Below, in pieces: positions 55,692-64,000 of a stretch of 64,000 nt of DNA. Positions within the stretch are counted from its first letter, which is position 1; each line of letters begins with the position of its first letter. A program made the position numbers and the translations under genes. The stretch comes from Firmicutes bacterium M10-2 (GTDB taxonomy: Bacteria > Bacillota_I > Bacilli_A > Erysipelotrichales > Erysipelotrichaceae), in the NCBI GenBank assembly GCA_000403415.2, contig KE159692.1, positions 275,122 through 339,121 of the forward strand. The letters are read 5' to 3'. Below the pieces are notes generated by a model. The model saw only the letters and a program-made list of their open reading frames with translations, was not told where the DNA came from and did not search any database.

Positions 55692-55945
55692 GCTTCCGAC
55701 TCCTGCATAGCGTCCTTGATCAGCAGCAGCGCATGCTTGATTGTCCGGTCCCGATGGACTCCGCTCCATAGTCCGGATGTGATCCCTACCGCCAAAGTGT
55801 TTGGAGAATCTGGCCAAATATGGGCAAATTGTCTGCCATTACGCATGATATCGATAGCAAGACCCACACGTCTTATCTCATAACCTTCGGCTGTAAAGAT
55901 CCCTCTAGCCTTCTCGATCAAATCGAGTTTTCCTGCTCCGATCAT
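55688..55945 (-). CDS. Small phage protein, unknown
   Basis: 85 residues from MIGAGKLDLIEKARGIFTAE; a start at 55966 adds seven codons. Mixed alpha/beta content, with YEIRRVGLAIDIMRNGRQFA and HIWPDSPNTLAVGITSGLWS. No recognised family. Overlaps the next and previous genes by 4 bp, so part of a tight early operon. Confidence 0.6.
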   Translation of the reverse strand: MIGAGKLDLIEKARGIFTAEGYEIRRVGLAIDIMRNGRQFAHIWPDSPNTLAVGITSGLWSGVHRDRTIKHALLLIKDAMQESEA

Positions 55946-56460
55946 TGGTCTTTCCCCCAAACGCAACCGTGCTTGATCTTCTCAAACAAGGCGATTTCAG
56001 CAAGGCCGATGACCACATCGCGCGCATGGCTCTCCCCCTGTTTTCCAATCTCAGCCAATGAATAAAACGCATCCGCTACCTCTTCAAATGTTGGCAGCGC
56101 ATTTTGTTTTTCTAAACATGCACTTATTGTTGGCACTTCTTCTGTTGTACTTATCTTTAATTTTTCCATAATCTTCTTCTCTCTTTCTTTCGCCTGCTGT
56201 TCCGCTTTTTCCTTGATCCTGGCGCTCTGCAGCTTTTCAAAATTCTTGGTGACCTGCTCTTTAGCCTGTTTCAGTGTGTAAAGGATTTGCTCCTCGGAAC
56301 AATATGTCGTATCGCCTATTCCATCGATCTGCACTTTGATAGGGTGGCTACCGGTCTCCGCAATAGACCTGATCGTTGCGGCCTGAACCACAAAATAATC
56401 ACCGCTGATCGAACCCGTAATATAAACACTGTCCCCGACGCGTTTCTTTCTTCTGCCCAT
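55942..56460 (-). CDS. Phage protein with coiled coil, unknown
   Basis: 172 residues. The N-terminus is a small beta domain (VGDSVYITGSISGDYFVVQA). A highly charged helix follows (LQSARIKEKAEQQAKEREKK), then a helical end. Start behind GGAGACCTCTG. Function unknown. The 4-bp overlap with its downstream neighbour supports co-translation. Confidence 0.6.
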   Translation of the reverse strand: MGRRKKRVGDSVYITGSISGDYFVVQAATIRSIAETGSHPIKVQIDGIGDTTYCSEEQILYTLKQAKEQVTKNFEKLQSARIKEKAEQQAKEREKKIMEKLKISTTEEVPTISACLEKQNALPTFEEVADAFYSLAEIGKQGESHARDVVIGLAEIALFEKIKHGCVWGKDQ

Positions 56461-56660
56461 CAGAGGTCTCCACCGATCAGATCTTCCAAAGCTTTACATG
56501 CCTCTTTGTATGCGGTTTTCAATCTTTTCGTGTACTTCTTGTACTGATCTTCAGGTGCTCTTTCGTTGTTTAAGACACCGATAACTCTATCTGCGGTTAT
56601 GTACAGAGATTTAAGCCTCTGCGAGGCGATAAGCTTAGTTTCATTTTTTGTAAGTTTCAT
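56460..56660 (-). CDS. Small helical phage protein
   Basis: 66 residues from MKLTKNETKLIASQRLKSLY, Lys-rich, with KYTKRLKTAYKEACKALEDL. Start follows AGGACGAAAAA. The longer open frame lies under the plus-strand gene at 56716-57072 and is rejected. Unknown function. Confidence 0.6.
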   Translation of the reverse strand: MKLTKNETKLIASQRLKSLYITADRVIGVLNNERAPEDQYKKYTKRLKTAYKEACKALEDLIGGDL

Positions 56661-56715
56661 TTTTTCGTCCTGCTTTCTAATTAAGTTGTTATAATTCGTC
56701 CATAGGAGGTCCGAT

Positions 56716-57072
56716 ATGAACGAAGACTTTTCAAACGTAAATCTGTTTTTGTCCGAAAAATTCAAGCTCTTTCTTATGCGATTCCGAAAAGGAGTCGATG
56801 GAAGTTTCTTGGGACGTTCACTGGTTTCTCTGCTAGGCTTGAGATTTATCACGGCAAGCTATCCTTTCTGCGATACTCTTAAAACCGAAGGCGATAATCC
56901 CAAGGCTCTGTACACCCTAACAACTCGTTATTGGCGGTACTGCGTATGGAAAAGAAACCGTCTCTTTGACAAAATCCTAACTTCCATCATTATTCCAATT
57001 TTCGTTTCTGTAGCTACAACGCTATTGCTGCTAAAACTGCAAGAACTAATAGAACTATTAAGGCAGCAATGA
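56716..57072 (+). CDS. Counter-transcribed protein with C-terminal membrane anchor
   Basis: 118 residues on the plus strand within a minus-strand operon. Start behind AGGAGG (56704-56709) and an extended -10 box TGTTATAAT (56687-56695). Basic N-terminal part (FLMRFRKGVDGSFLGRSLVS), then WRYCVWKRNRLFD and a C-terminal helix ILTSIIIPIFVSVATTLLLL. It fills a gap in the minus-strand genes. A lysogeny-expressed exclusion or signalling protein is possible, but no family is recognised. Confidence 0.65.
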   Translation: MNEDFSNVNLFLSEKFKLFLMRFRKGVDGSFLGRSLVSLLGLRFITASYPFCDTLKTEGDNPKALYTLTTRYWRYCVWKRNRLFDKILTSIIIPIFVSVATTLLLLKLQELIELLRQQ

Positions 57073-57193
57073 TGATCTTCAGCAGCTCGAACCTCCCGTC
57101 AATGTATTCAAAGAAGTCCATCTCTTCTTCAGAGACCCCATAGGTTTTCATGAACGCTTCCCTGCGTTCTTTTTCTTGTTCTAGTTCTGTCAT
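57014..57193 (-). CDS. 59-residue membrane protein
   Basis: MTELEQEKERREAFMKTYGV, an acidic middle (SEEEMDFFEYIDGRFELLK) and a C-terminal membrane helix IIIAALIVLLVLAVLAAIAL. It lies 18 bp after the helicase stop. Its 3' end overlaps the 3' end of the plus-strand gene by 59 bp, so both C-terminal membrane helices come from opposite strands of the same DNA. Confidence 0.55.
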   Translation of the reverse strand: MTELEQEKERREAFMKTYGVSEEEMDFFEYIDGRFELLKIIIAALIVLLVLAVLAAIAL

Positions 57194-57211
57194 ATATCTT
57201 CTATGCCTCTT

Positions 57212-58570
57212 TCATCTTCTTAACGCGTCCAGAAGAGTGCGCTGAGTGACCTCTTTCGACTGGAGGGCTCTCAGCATGTCTTCATCGATCGTGCCCTTTG
57301 CCAGGATGTGATAGATCACGACAGGATCCTGCTGTCCCTGACGATAGATCCTGGCGTTGGCTTGTTGGTACAGCTCAAGGTTCCAGTTTGGCAAGCTGTA
57401 CCACACACCAATGTGACCACCTTTTTGAAGGTTCAGTCCATGCCCGGCACTGGCAGGATGGACCAGCAGCATGTCGATCTTGCCGACATTCCAGTCTTCG
57501 ATGTCCTGGTGCGTGTCCAAGGCGCGCACGCTGTACTGCTTTTCGAAATGGTTTCGGATCCGATCGGCTTCGTGCTTGAAATAGTAGAAGACCATGACCG
57601 GCTGGCCATTGGCGGAAGTCATCAAGTCTTCCAGCTCCAGGAGCTTCATATCATGCAGCGTGTGGACATCTTTGTGATCGGATGTATAGATCTGTCCGGA
57701 AGCAAATTCCGAAAGAAACAAGGTCAGGACGCCAGCATTGGCGGCCATGATCGCGTCGTCCATCTGTCCTTGACACACTTCCAGGATCTTCTCTCGTTTA
57801 AACGTTTTGTACTTCTGCAAAGCCACTCCAAGATCGATCAAACGGTCGATATAGGCGACAGGCGGAAGGTCGGCGCATTCCGACTGCTTGATACTCATGC
57901 AGATGTCGCCGACCGTGTCATAAATCTGCTCCTGCGCTCCGTCTTTCACGCCCCAGTCGTATACGACATGGCCATTCATCCGGGCCGGATACAAATATCG
58001 GGCCTGAAAGATTCGCTGTGTTTTTCCCAGGCGTTCCCCCTGATCCATCAAATAGATCTGCGCCCAAAGATCAGGGATGCCTTTCGGGGCAGGAGTTCCG
58101 GTCAGCCCAATAAATCGCTTCGTCGCTGGCATCACACGGCGCAGGGCCTTGAAGCGCTTGGCTTTTGGACTTTTGAAAGTCGACAGCTCATCGATCACGA
58201 CCAGCTCGAACGGCCATCGCTGATCAAGGCGTTCAATCAGATCAGTGACATTGTCCTTGCTCACCAGATAGATGTCTTTCCCGGAAGGAATTGGCTCTCT
58301 TCCCTTTGCCATCGGTGCTGTGATCAAAGCCCAGGTCAGGAACCGGGTATGATCCCACTTTTGGATCTCATCCGGCCACGTCGATTCGACGACGCGTTTA
58401 GGACCGATGATCAGGACCTTTTTGACATCGAACATCAGAAGCTCTGAGATCACGGATAAGGTCGACACCGTCTTGCCGGCACCCATCGGCAGGAACAGAC
58501 CACAGGTGGGCCGATCCAATGCCCACTCGATCGCCTTCGCCTGGTACGAATGCGGGCGGAATACGGTCAT
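57212..58570 (-). CDS. SNF2-family DNA helicase
   Basis: 452 residues from MTVFRPHSYQAKAIEWALDR. Helicase motifs: I LPMGAGKTVSTL, II VIDELSTFKS, III GLTGTPAPKGIPDLWAQIY, and VI QANARIYRQGQQDPV. This is the phage SNF2-like ATPase that follows VRR-NUC in many Bacillota siphoviruses and probably remodels replication forks. The ATG at 58570 overlaps the VRR-NUC stop; the upstream nine codons are rejected. Confidence 0.92.
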   Translation of the reverse strand: MTVFRPHSYQAKAIEWALDRPTCGLFLPMGAGKTVSTLSVISELLMFDVKKVLIIGPKRVVESTWPDEIQKWDHTRFLTWALITAPMAKGREPIPSGKDIYLVSKDNVTDLIERLDQRWPFELVVIDELSTFKSPKAKRFKALRRVMPATKRFIGLTGTPAPKGIPDLWAQIYLMDQGERLGKTQRIFQARYLYPARMNGHVVYDWGVKDGAQEQIYDTVGDICMSIKQSECADLPPVAYIDRLIDLGVALQKYKTFKREKILEVCQGQMDDAIMAANAGVLTLFLSEFASGQIYTSDHKDVHTLHDMKLLELEDLMTSANGQPVMVFYYFKHEADRIRNHFEKQYSVRALDTHQDIEDWNVGKIDMLLVHPASAGHGLNLQKGGHIGVWYSLPNWNLELYQQANARIYRQGQQDPVVIYHILAKGTIDEDMLRALQSKEVTQRTLLDALRR

Positions 58571-58857
58571 ACTTCCCTCCGGAACCTCAGCGCGCACATC
58601 ATTCTGTCAACCATCTCTTTGTTCCAGATCACGAAGACCGGAACGTTTTGATGCTGAAGCTGCTGGATCTGATATTTCTGCACTTTCGATAAGCGGCCAG
58701 AGTCGCGTTTCAATTCAACGAAAAACTGGATCCCGTACAAAGTGCACCACCGATCCGGAACGCCCTGCATTCCTGGTGATGTGAATTTCCAGCACAGACC
58801 TCCCTTCGCTTCGATTCTTTCCTTCAAATACTTCTCAACGTCTCTTTCGTATTCCAC
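58567..58857 (-). CDS. VRR-NUC nuclease
   Basis: 96 residues from a GTG at 58857 behind AGGAGGAGAAAA; no better start exists. VEKYLKERIEAKGGLCWKFT, SPGMQGVPDRWCTLYGIQFF, VELKRDSGRLSKVQKYQIQQ show the PD-(D/E)XK VRR-NUC fold: Asp in GVPDR, the ExK in ELK, and the downstream Gln. It is coupled to the SNF2 helicase and could process branched DNA. Confidence 0.92.
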   Translation of the reverse strand: MEYERDVEKYLKERIEAKGGLCWKFTSPGMQGVPDRWCTLYGIQFFVELKRDSGRLSKVQKYQIQQLQHQNVPVFVIWNKEMVDRMMCALRFRREV

Positions 58858-58881
58858 TTTTCTCCTCCTATCTGTGCGTAC

Positions 58882-59170
58882 GGCAACAAATGGCAACAAA
58901 GTCAGGGGTATTTCTAAAATATAAAAAATGCCACTTTATAGGATTTATAGAATTTCTATACCCCTTTATTTCCTATAATTCCTATATACTCATATTTATT
59001 ACTTTACCGATTAAAGTTTGTTTACTTTGTAGCCAAAGCGCCTATATCCCCTTTATTTATCGGGGCTTAAGCCGGCAACAAAGTTAAAAAGTTTGTTTGT
59101 TTTTGTTGCCGATAGCCTACACTCTGTTGCCGTCCTTCTTAATCAAATTATTTTTTTAACCGGCAACAAA
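58882..59170. repeat. Iteron-like cluster of GGCAACAAA repeats
   Basis: Nine-base GGCAACAAA occurs at 58882, 58892, 59074 and 59162 on the plus strand and at 59102-59110 on the minus strand, with a one-mismatch copy at 59123-59131. The 310-bp gap between VRR-NUC and VapE genes is otherwise very AT-rich (58910-59060). It may be the phage replication origin or a repressor array. No gene is seen in this gap. Confidence 0.6.
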
Positions 59171-59173
59171 CTT

Positions 59174-61528
59174 TTACTTCCTGAAGCCCCGTTGATTCCC
59201 GTATATACCCATTTTTAACGTGCTTTTTGCCCTTTCCCATCCGCATTTCTCGATGATCATCTTGATCTCACGCTGGTCGGAATTGGGGAAATTGGCCTTG
59301 CTTCCGCCCAGCAGTTCGCACCATACTTCGAGTGCGCAGACCTTCGTTCGCTCTTCTGTGCCTTCATTATTCGGGTCGTTCAACCACTCGACGCGCTCCC
59401 ATATATCCAGTTTGGCCCAATTCGTCGGCAGCTTCCTTTCCAGGTAGTTGCGGATAAGATCTTCTCGACTGGACTTGAAGCGGAACTCTTCCTGCTTGTC
59501 GAGTGCCATGGCTTCCAGTTCTGGTTTCAGAAAAAGTTCTTCCCCTTCTTTATAGCGGACGTAGGCTTCGGCAAAGATCTGATCGCGTTCTTTCGGCAGC
59601 TCCTTGAAAAGGTCTTTCGTTACCGGGTGCTGGCGTACGAGAAGTGGCCAGTATCGGCGGTTGCCCGCATAGTCCCGAAGGAACTCCACATCGTTGGTCG
59701 TACCGAAAAAAACGCACTGGCGTGGGTTGTTCGACACCCGTCTTCCGTAGGCTTTGCGGTACTTGTCATGCGTCTTGGTCAGGAACTGGCGCTGTCCTTC
59801 GATGTCGGTACGTCTGGTGAACGTCAGTTCGGCCAGCTCGATGATCCATGAGCCGTCGAGCGCCTCGTAGGCTTCTTTTCCCTTGATGTCGCTGATCGTA
59901 TCGTTGAACCACTTTCCGCCCAGTGTCGAGAATGTCCAGCTCTTGCCTGTGCCCTGTTGAGGGCCGACAAGGACCAGAGTGTAGTCCATCTTGCAACCGG
60001 GTTCCATGACCCGCTTCACGCAGGCTGTGATGGCCTTGCGTGTGACCGCTCGTGTGTATTCGGAGTCTTCGACCCCGTGATAGTCGATAAACAGCGTGTC
60101 CAGACGCGAAGTCCCGTCCCATGCCGGCAGGCCGTTGAGATAGTCCCGAACCGGATGGAACTCGTTGCGCTGGTGTACGACGCGCAGGCCGTCCTCGATC
60201 GCGCTCTTGCCTTTGAGCTGATACTTCTTCTCGAGATAATAGCGCAGCTGGGCGTCGTCGCTGTCCGACCATCCGGGCTTGGTGCTGTCATATCTCCACC
60301 ATGGCATACTGCCGGACTTGACCGGATAGCCGTTGAACAGATCATCTCCTCCGATTCCTTTCAGCGCTTCATCGTTGGTCAGGATCAGCACAACATTGTC
60401 GATCGTCGTCTTGATATTGCCTCGCTTGTCCGTCTCAAGCTCTGTTAGCCAGCTCGTATCCGTCCCTTCCAGATCCTTGAAATCTTCTTCTGCGTTGCTG
60501 TATCGTTCTTTCATCAATGTTGCCTTGCAGTCCGGATCTTCTTCGCAGAAGTCGAGCATCCGCGTCCAGGACGGGCGTTTTACCGTTGGAGTGCCTGGTG
60601 TAAGGTCTTCATCCAGATCACGGAACAAATGGATCCTGACCAGGTCGAACGCGTTGCACAGCTGCGTGCTGATCGGATCTGTTGCATGGTTCGAATAGGC
60701 GAACTTGTCGTCATAGACCACAAGACCCTTTTCAGTGGAGCCGTGAATGTACGTATAGCGGTCCTCGCTGTCTGTAGCCTCATAGACGTCGGGCAGAAAC
60801 TTGGCGATGGCCTCCTGGATCGAGTATGTACGGCAGAAGGCGCCGACGAAGCCCGTCTTTGAAAGCGGGTCCTCCTGCTTGTCGACGGCCCTCTTATGGA
60901 GCTCCTGCTGTCTTGATGATCGTGGCCAGCTCGTAATGTCTTTCCAGTCGATGTATTCGTCAAGCAGCAAGTCCGGATCCAGTTTCTTCCCTTCCTGCTC
61001 GTAGAACTCATATACGCCGTCTTTTGGCGTGGATGGCCAGAACATCAATCTCGCTGCCTGATAGGTCGTGTCGTCGAAGTAGTCGATCCCGAGCATCGAA
61101 GCGACCATGCGAGCCAAAGGCTCGTACTCGTCCGGATCGATCTCTCTTGATAGTGGGACGATCAGCCGATATTTCGGCTTTTCGGGAACGTGTTTGTGCG
61201 TTGAGTACATAGCCAGGCAATTGCCCGGAAAGACGTGCTGCACTGCCTCCCAAAACCCGACCGGCGCGAAGTCGATATCGAGCGTGATCAGCGATCGTTT
61301 GATGATGGACAGGCTGTTGCGGTGGCCGTCCTTGAGATACCCGCCGACAAAGCCTCCCACATCTTTAATGGCCCCCTGTTCCTTCTTCGACATCCTTCGA
61401 TATTCCTGGACTGTCTCTTTTGTATGGTAAGCCGGCCGGATCCGATCGAGCAGCTCATCCCAAGTGACGGACTCGTTGCGATAGGGATCCTGCCAGCGGT
61501 TCTTACATGTAGCGATTCGAAATTGCAT
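59174..61528 (-). CDS. VapE-type primase-helicase
   Basis: 784 residues from ATG 61528 (AGAGG at 8-nt spacing; a GTG three codons earlier is possible). N-terminal half: primase-polymerase-like, with TLDIDFAPVGFWEAVQHVFP and YRLIVPLSREIDPDEYEPLA. C-terminal half: VapE ATPase with Walker A GPQQGTGKSWTFSTL, then LAELTFTRRTDIEGQRQFLT and CVFFGTTNDVEFLRD. It would prime and unwind phage DNA. It follows PolA by 12 bp. Confidence 0.92.
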   Translation of the reverse strand: MQFRIATCKNRWQDPYRNESVTWDELLDRIRPAYHTKETVQEYRRMSKKEQGAIKDVGGFVGGYLKDGHRNSLSIIKRSLITLDIDFAPVGFWEAVQHVFPGNCLAMYSTHKHVPEKPKYRLIVPLSREIDPDEYEPLARMVASMLGIDYFDDTTYQAARLMFWPSTPKDGVYEFYEQEGKKLDPDLLLDEYIDWKDITSWPRSSRQQELHKRAVDKQEDPLSKTGFVGAFCRTYSIQEAIAKFLPDVYEATDSEDRYTYIHGSTEKGLVVYDDKFAYSNHATDPISTQLCNAFDLVRIHLFRDLDEDLTPGTPTVKRPSWTRMLDFCEEDPDCKATLMKERYSNAEEDFKDLEGTDTSWLTELETDKRGNIKTTIDNVVLILTNDEALKGIGGDDLFNGYPVKSGSMPWWRYDSTKPGWSDSDDAQLRYYLEKKYQLKGKSAIEDGLRVVHQRNEFHPVRDYLNGLPAWDGTSRLDTLFIDYHGVEDSEYTRAVTRKAITACVKRVMEPGCKMDYTLVLVGPQQGTGKSWTFSTLGGKWFNDTISDIKGKEAYEALDGSWIIELAELTFTRRTDIEGQRQFLTKTHDKYRKAYGRRVSNNPRQCVFFGTTNDVEFLRDYAGNRRYWPLLVRQHPVTKDLFKELPKERDQIFAEAYVRYKEGEELFLKPELEAMALDKQEEFRFKSSREDLIRNYLERKLPTNWAKLDIWERVEWLNDPNNEGTEERTKVCALEVWCELLGGSKANFPNSDQREIKMIIEKCGWERAKSTLKMGIYGNQRGFRK

Positions 61529-61540
61529 CGCATTCACCTC

Positions 61541-63505
61541 TTAATCTTTCTTATAGTAATCGGATACAAATCCGTCGGCCGTCAGGATCAGTCCTGGCGC
61601 CCAGTCAATCGGTTCGGCCATCAGATCCTCCAGAATCTGTAAAGACTCTTCAGCCCGATCGGCCGGAACTTCGCAGATGATCTCGTCATGAACATGAGCG
61701 ATGATCCGGAAATCGGTTCTTTTAGTCACCCGTTCGAGTGCTACGGCCAGACAGTCCCGCGCGATGGCCTGAACGATATTCTCCGTCAGCTTCCCGCCAA
61801 AGGTATCGACGCGCGACATCTTCGTTCCTGTGTGTTTCGCGTACGAGATTTTGTCGTCCTTGAGCGTCGGCATCCAGTAGGCCATGCACCGCCCAGAAGG
61901 CAACTGGATGAATACATAACCTGGCCGACGAATGAACCGGATGCCGTGGCGGAGATTTACAGCCTCCCCATTGAGGCATCGCTTGAAGCCCGATTCGATT
62001 GAACGCCATAACTTGCATATGTGAGGCGAAGCCCCTCGCCACTTCCTTACGATTTCTTTCATCTCTGTCTCATTAAGCCCCATCTTGTCGGCACCAAACG
62101 CGATCAGCGCGCCAATACCACCCTGATAGCCCAAAGCCAATTCTGCCACCTTGCCCTGTTTGCGCAGATGGCTGTTGACTCCATGCTTCTCGACTGGTAC
62201 GCCGAACATCTGGCTGGCTGAAGCACAATAGATATCTTTCCCGTCGGCAAAGGCTTTCATGCGCCACCCTTCATCAGCCAGCCAGGCAATCACTCTTGCT
62301 TCGATGGCACTATAGTCAGCCACGATCAATTTGTGGCCTTCTTCTGGCACGATCACGGTCCGAATGAGAGTCTTGGCTGCTTCGGTGATCGATCCGTACA
62401 ATAGTGTCAGCATGTCGAAGTCGTTGTTGAGCACACATTGACGCGCTGGATCGAAGTCGTAGAACGCCAATTTAGAGGGCATATTTTGAAATTGGACCAA
62501 ACGTCCGGCCCATCGTCCGGTACGGCCGCCAAAGAAGCGGAAGCATCCGCGCACACGGCCGTCATCGGAAACGCATTTAGTCATCGCGATATATTTTTTG
62601 ATCGAGCTCGATCCGGACTCTAAGCGAAGCTCCAGAACTCTTCTAACATCCTCCGGGAGCTCGCCTTTGAGCAGTTCCTTGATCGTCGGCTTGTTGAGCG
62701 ACTCGATCTGCATCCCAGTCTCCTGATAGATCCACTCCTTGAGCTGGATGATCGAGTTCAGGTTGATACCGCCCGTGATCTTCTCGCATTCTTCTTTCAT
62801 CTCTTTGACCATGAGCGGGTATTTTTCTGTCAAGTTCTTGATCATCGTCATCTCGAGACGTACTCCAGTATCATTGATTCGCTGATCAATGCAGTAGCGC
62901 ATCCACTCCTCTTCCGGCATCGGGTATCGCCGCAGCTTGTTGTAGATCTCTTGTTCGACCTCGACGTCGCGTTTGTTGTAGAAGACGAAGCGCCCCCACT
63001 TTTCGGGATCGTCTTCGGGCATGTTCCGTGTCCGTCCTCCATTGGCTTTTGTCGGCTTGCACGGCTTGGAGAAGTAGTTGATCAGAAGAGTTCCGGCGCT
63101 GTCTTTGGCCAACTCGCACCCGATCGCTTCGGCACAATGTTTCAGAGATGCAGGCAAGCCCAGCTCGCACGCGTGGATCATCGTGCAGTACCAGGCTTTC
63201 GGATCAAGGTAATTATGGTTTTTTCCATCGCCAAACGCGTGCGACAGACAGATCCTTTCGAAGCTGGCATTGTGCGCCACCTTCATTACTTCGGGGTCCA
63301 GGATGTCCCGTAGCACCTTCGCCGGCATGGTCTTCCGGGTCGGCATCTCGATGACCTGGACCGGATCGTCGTTATAAGCAAAAGCGAGGAGCAGGATCTG
63401 AAATCCGGCATCCTCGCAGTAGTTGTATACAGATGATTTGCCGAGGTCGATCGGCGAGTACGTTTCAAGGTCGATGTGCAGCACCCTAGGCGAACGGGTC
63501 TTCAT
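61541..63505 (-). CDS. Phage DNA polymerase I (family A)
   Basis: 654 residues from MKTRSPRVLHIDLETYSPID. An N-terminal 3'-5' exonuclease domain has DLETYS (Asp/Glu) and VAHNASFERICL. The polymerase domain has ADYSAIEARVIAWLADEG (motif A), KQGKVAELALGYQGGIGAL (motif B) and HVHDEIICEVP (motif C). It replicates phage DNA. The start lies inside the previous gene by 20 bp; 30 upstream in-frame codons are rejected as they are shared with it. Confidence 0.95.
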   Translation of the reverse strand: MKTRSPRVLHIDLETYSPIDLGKSSVYNYCEDAGFQILLLAFAYNDDPVQVIEMPTRKTMPAKVLRDILDPEVMKVAHNASFERICLSHAFGDGKNHNYLDPKAWYCTMIHACELGLPASLKHCAEAIGCELAKDSAGTLLINYFSKPCKPTKANGGRTRNMPEDDPEKWGRFVFYNKRDVEVEQEIYNKLRRYPMPEEEWMRYCIDQRINDTGVRLEMTMIKNLTEKYPLMVKEMKEECEKITGGINLNSIIQLKEWIYQETGMQIESLNKPTIKELLKGELPEDVRRVLELRLESGSSSIKKYIAMTKCVSDDGRVRGCFRFFGGRTGRWAGRLVQFQNMPSKLAFYDFDPARQCVLNNDFDMLTLLYGSITEAAKTLIRTVIVPEEGHKLIVADYSAIEARVIAWLADEGWRMKAFADGKDIYCASASQMFGVPVEKHGVNSHLRKQGKVAELALGYQGGIGALIAFGADKMGLNETEMKEIVRKWRGASPHICKLWRSIESGFKRCLNGEAVNLRHGIRFIRRPGYVFIQLPSGRCMAYWMPTLKDDKISYAKHTGTKMSRVDTFGGKLTENIVQAIARDCLAVALERVTKRTDFRIIAHVHDEIICEVPADRAEESLQILEDLMAEPIDWAPGLILTADGFVSDYYKKD

Positions 63506-64000
63506 CGTTGTCGCCGCTGCCAAAAGCCGATGCCGAGGCCATGTCTGCGAAATCCGACTCTGCCGATGCGGATCCGGTACCCAGCGGTTCGCCATCCGAC
63601 ATCTTGCACACGTTGTTCAACCCTTTCGAGATACCCATACCACCCTGCGGGTGATTATACGGATACATGGACAGCGTGACCTGGCAATAGTCGCCGCCCT
63701 GAATGTCTTCTTCGCCAAGATGGACGAGTGCCCCGTCCTGGACGGCTACGACGCCCGGCTTGTTCTTGCGCTTCAGGTTCATCAGGTAACAGCCTTTCAC
63801 GTCTTCCGCATCCAGCGAGTCAGGACGCAGATCGGAATCGCAGTCGATCAGGATACCCTTGTTGCCGCCGTCCGGACGGATGAGTGGCGTCTTCCCCTTA
63901 GACTGGAACTTTGCCCCGTGTTTCTTCACGCCGGCTTCGAAAGCCGCCTTGTAGGCCGCGTTGATCGCGTTCAATGTCTTCTTGTCTTCCTTGTCGATCA
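63486..64000 (-). CDS. DUF2815 single-strand DNA-binding-like protein (5' end cut by the window)
   Basis: The frame is open to the window edge, so the start is outside. The visible 171 residues match DUF2815 phage proteins: AINAAYKAAFEAGVKKHG, KTPLIRPDGGNKGI, GCYLMNLKRKNKPGVV, VTLSMYPYNHPQGGMGISKG. The acidic, Ser/Ala-rich tail ends DNDEDPFA, like ssDNA-binding proteins whose tail recruits partners. It is first in the row of replication genes seen here. Confidence 0.85.
   Translation of the reverse strand, partial: IDKEDKKTLNAINAAYKAAFEAGVKKHGAKFQSKGKTPLIRPDGGNKGILIDCDSDLRPDSLDAEDVKGCYLMNLKRKNKPGVVAVQDGALVHLGEEDIQGGDYCQVTLSMYPYNHPQGGMGISKGLNNVCKMSDGEPLGTGSASAESDFADMASASAFGSGDNDEDPFA

Larger units (their letters stand above)
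24416..64000 (-). mobile_element. Siphovirus-type prophage (left portion, continues past the window)
   Basis: A continuous set of phage modules in textbook order from right to left: replication, regulator, TerS/TerL, portal, MuF, scaffold, capsid, connectors, tail tube, tape measure, Dit, tail endopeptidase, appendages, holin, endolysin. The left border is the tRNA 3' fragment. The integrase and the right border are outside the window. No structural gene is visibly broken, so the prophage may be functional. Confidence 0.93.

Noticed and set aside
57308-58447. 379-codon plus-strand ORF opposite the SNF2 helicase
   Set aside because: Long but without a Shine-Dalgarno or recognisable domain; the helicase on the other strand is certain. 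Unlike the intein case there is no independent evidence.

Overview
The window is chromosomal DNA of a low-to-mid GC Bacillota (Firmicutes). The core genes (spx, trpS, mraY-murD, rpmB, and a priA-rsmB-rlmN-prpC-prkC-rsgA-rpe-thiN operon) and a perfect CcpA cre site in front of ppdK support this. The gene set would fit an Erysipelotrichia-like gut bacterium, but that is a low-confidence guess.

Layout. (1) 1-24.4 kb is host backbone: ppdK, spx, trpS, an AlkD-like gene, a divergent UppP-like gene, murD, mraY, rpmB, then the long minus-strand operon from priA to a membrane/DUF308 fusion protein. A DUF4438 gene, a TrmH-type methyltransferase and an AI-2E transporter follow. An IscB element with its upstream omegaRNA region (20.25-21.85 kb) sits between the DUF4438 and methyltransferase genes. 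(2) 23.9-24.4 kb is non-coding: a terminator, a hairpin that may be an insertion-sequence remnant, and a 191-bp MITE-like element inserted in what looks like a tRNA terminator. (3) From about 24.42 kb to the right edge is a siphovirus-like prophage, read almost wholly leftward. Its left border carries a 19-nt tRNA 3' end (attachment-site remnant). The order from the right is: replication (DUF2815, PolA, VapE primase-helicase, VRR-NUC, SNF2 helicase), small early genes, an ArpU-like regulator, a moron pair, a candidate small RNA, mazEF, TerS/TerL, portal, MuF, scaffold/capsid, connectors, tail, tape measure, Dit, tail endopeptidase, tail appendages, holin, endolysin, and a small terminal operon. 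The integrase and the other end lie beyond 64 kb.

The notable systems are all accessory. The MuF head gene carries a 320-residue intein. A complete Vsr/EDxHD-like homing endonuclease, with its own Shine-Dalgarno, is encoded on the opposite strand of that intein, codon-for-codon in register. The last tail-fibre gene faces an alternative 3' end (a silent cassette) across overlapping stop codons. Matching 13-bp inverted sites and an adjacent tyrosine recombinase point to an invertible receptor-binding tip. Three G9-G10 tracts in two tail genes each precede an in-frame ATG and would switch fused to split products on slippage. The phage encodes a Prp-like cysteine protease beside scaffold, capsid and tail proteins that carry the NLQxFA-type motif Prp cleaves. 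Together, the inversion and the G-tracts suggest heavy investment in tail variation. Everything here is read by eye, and no database search was run.
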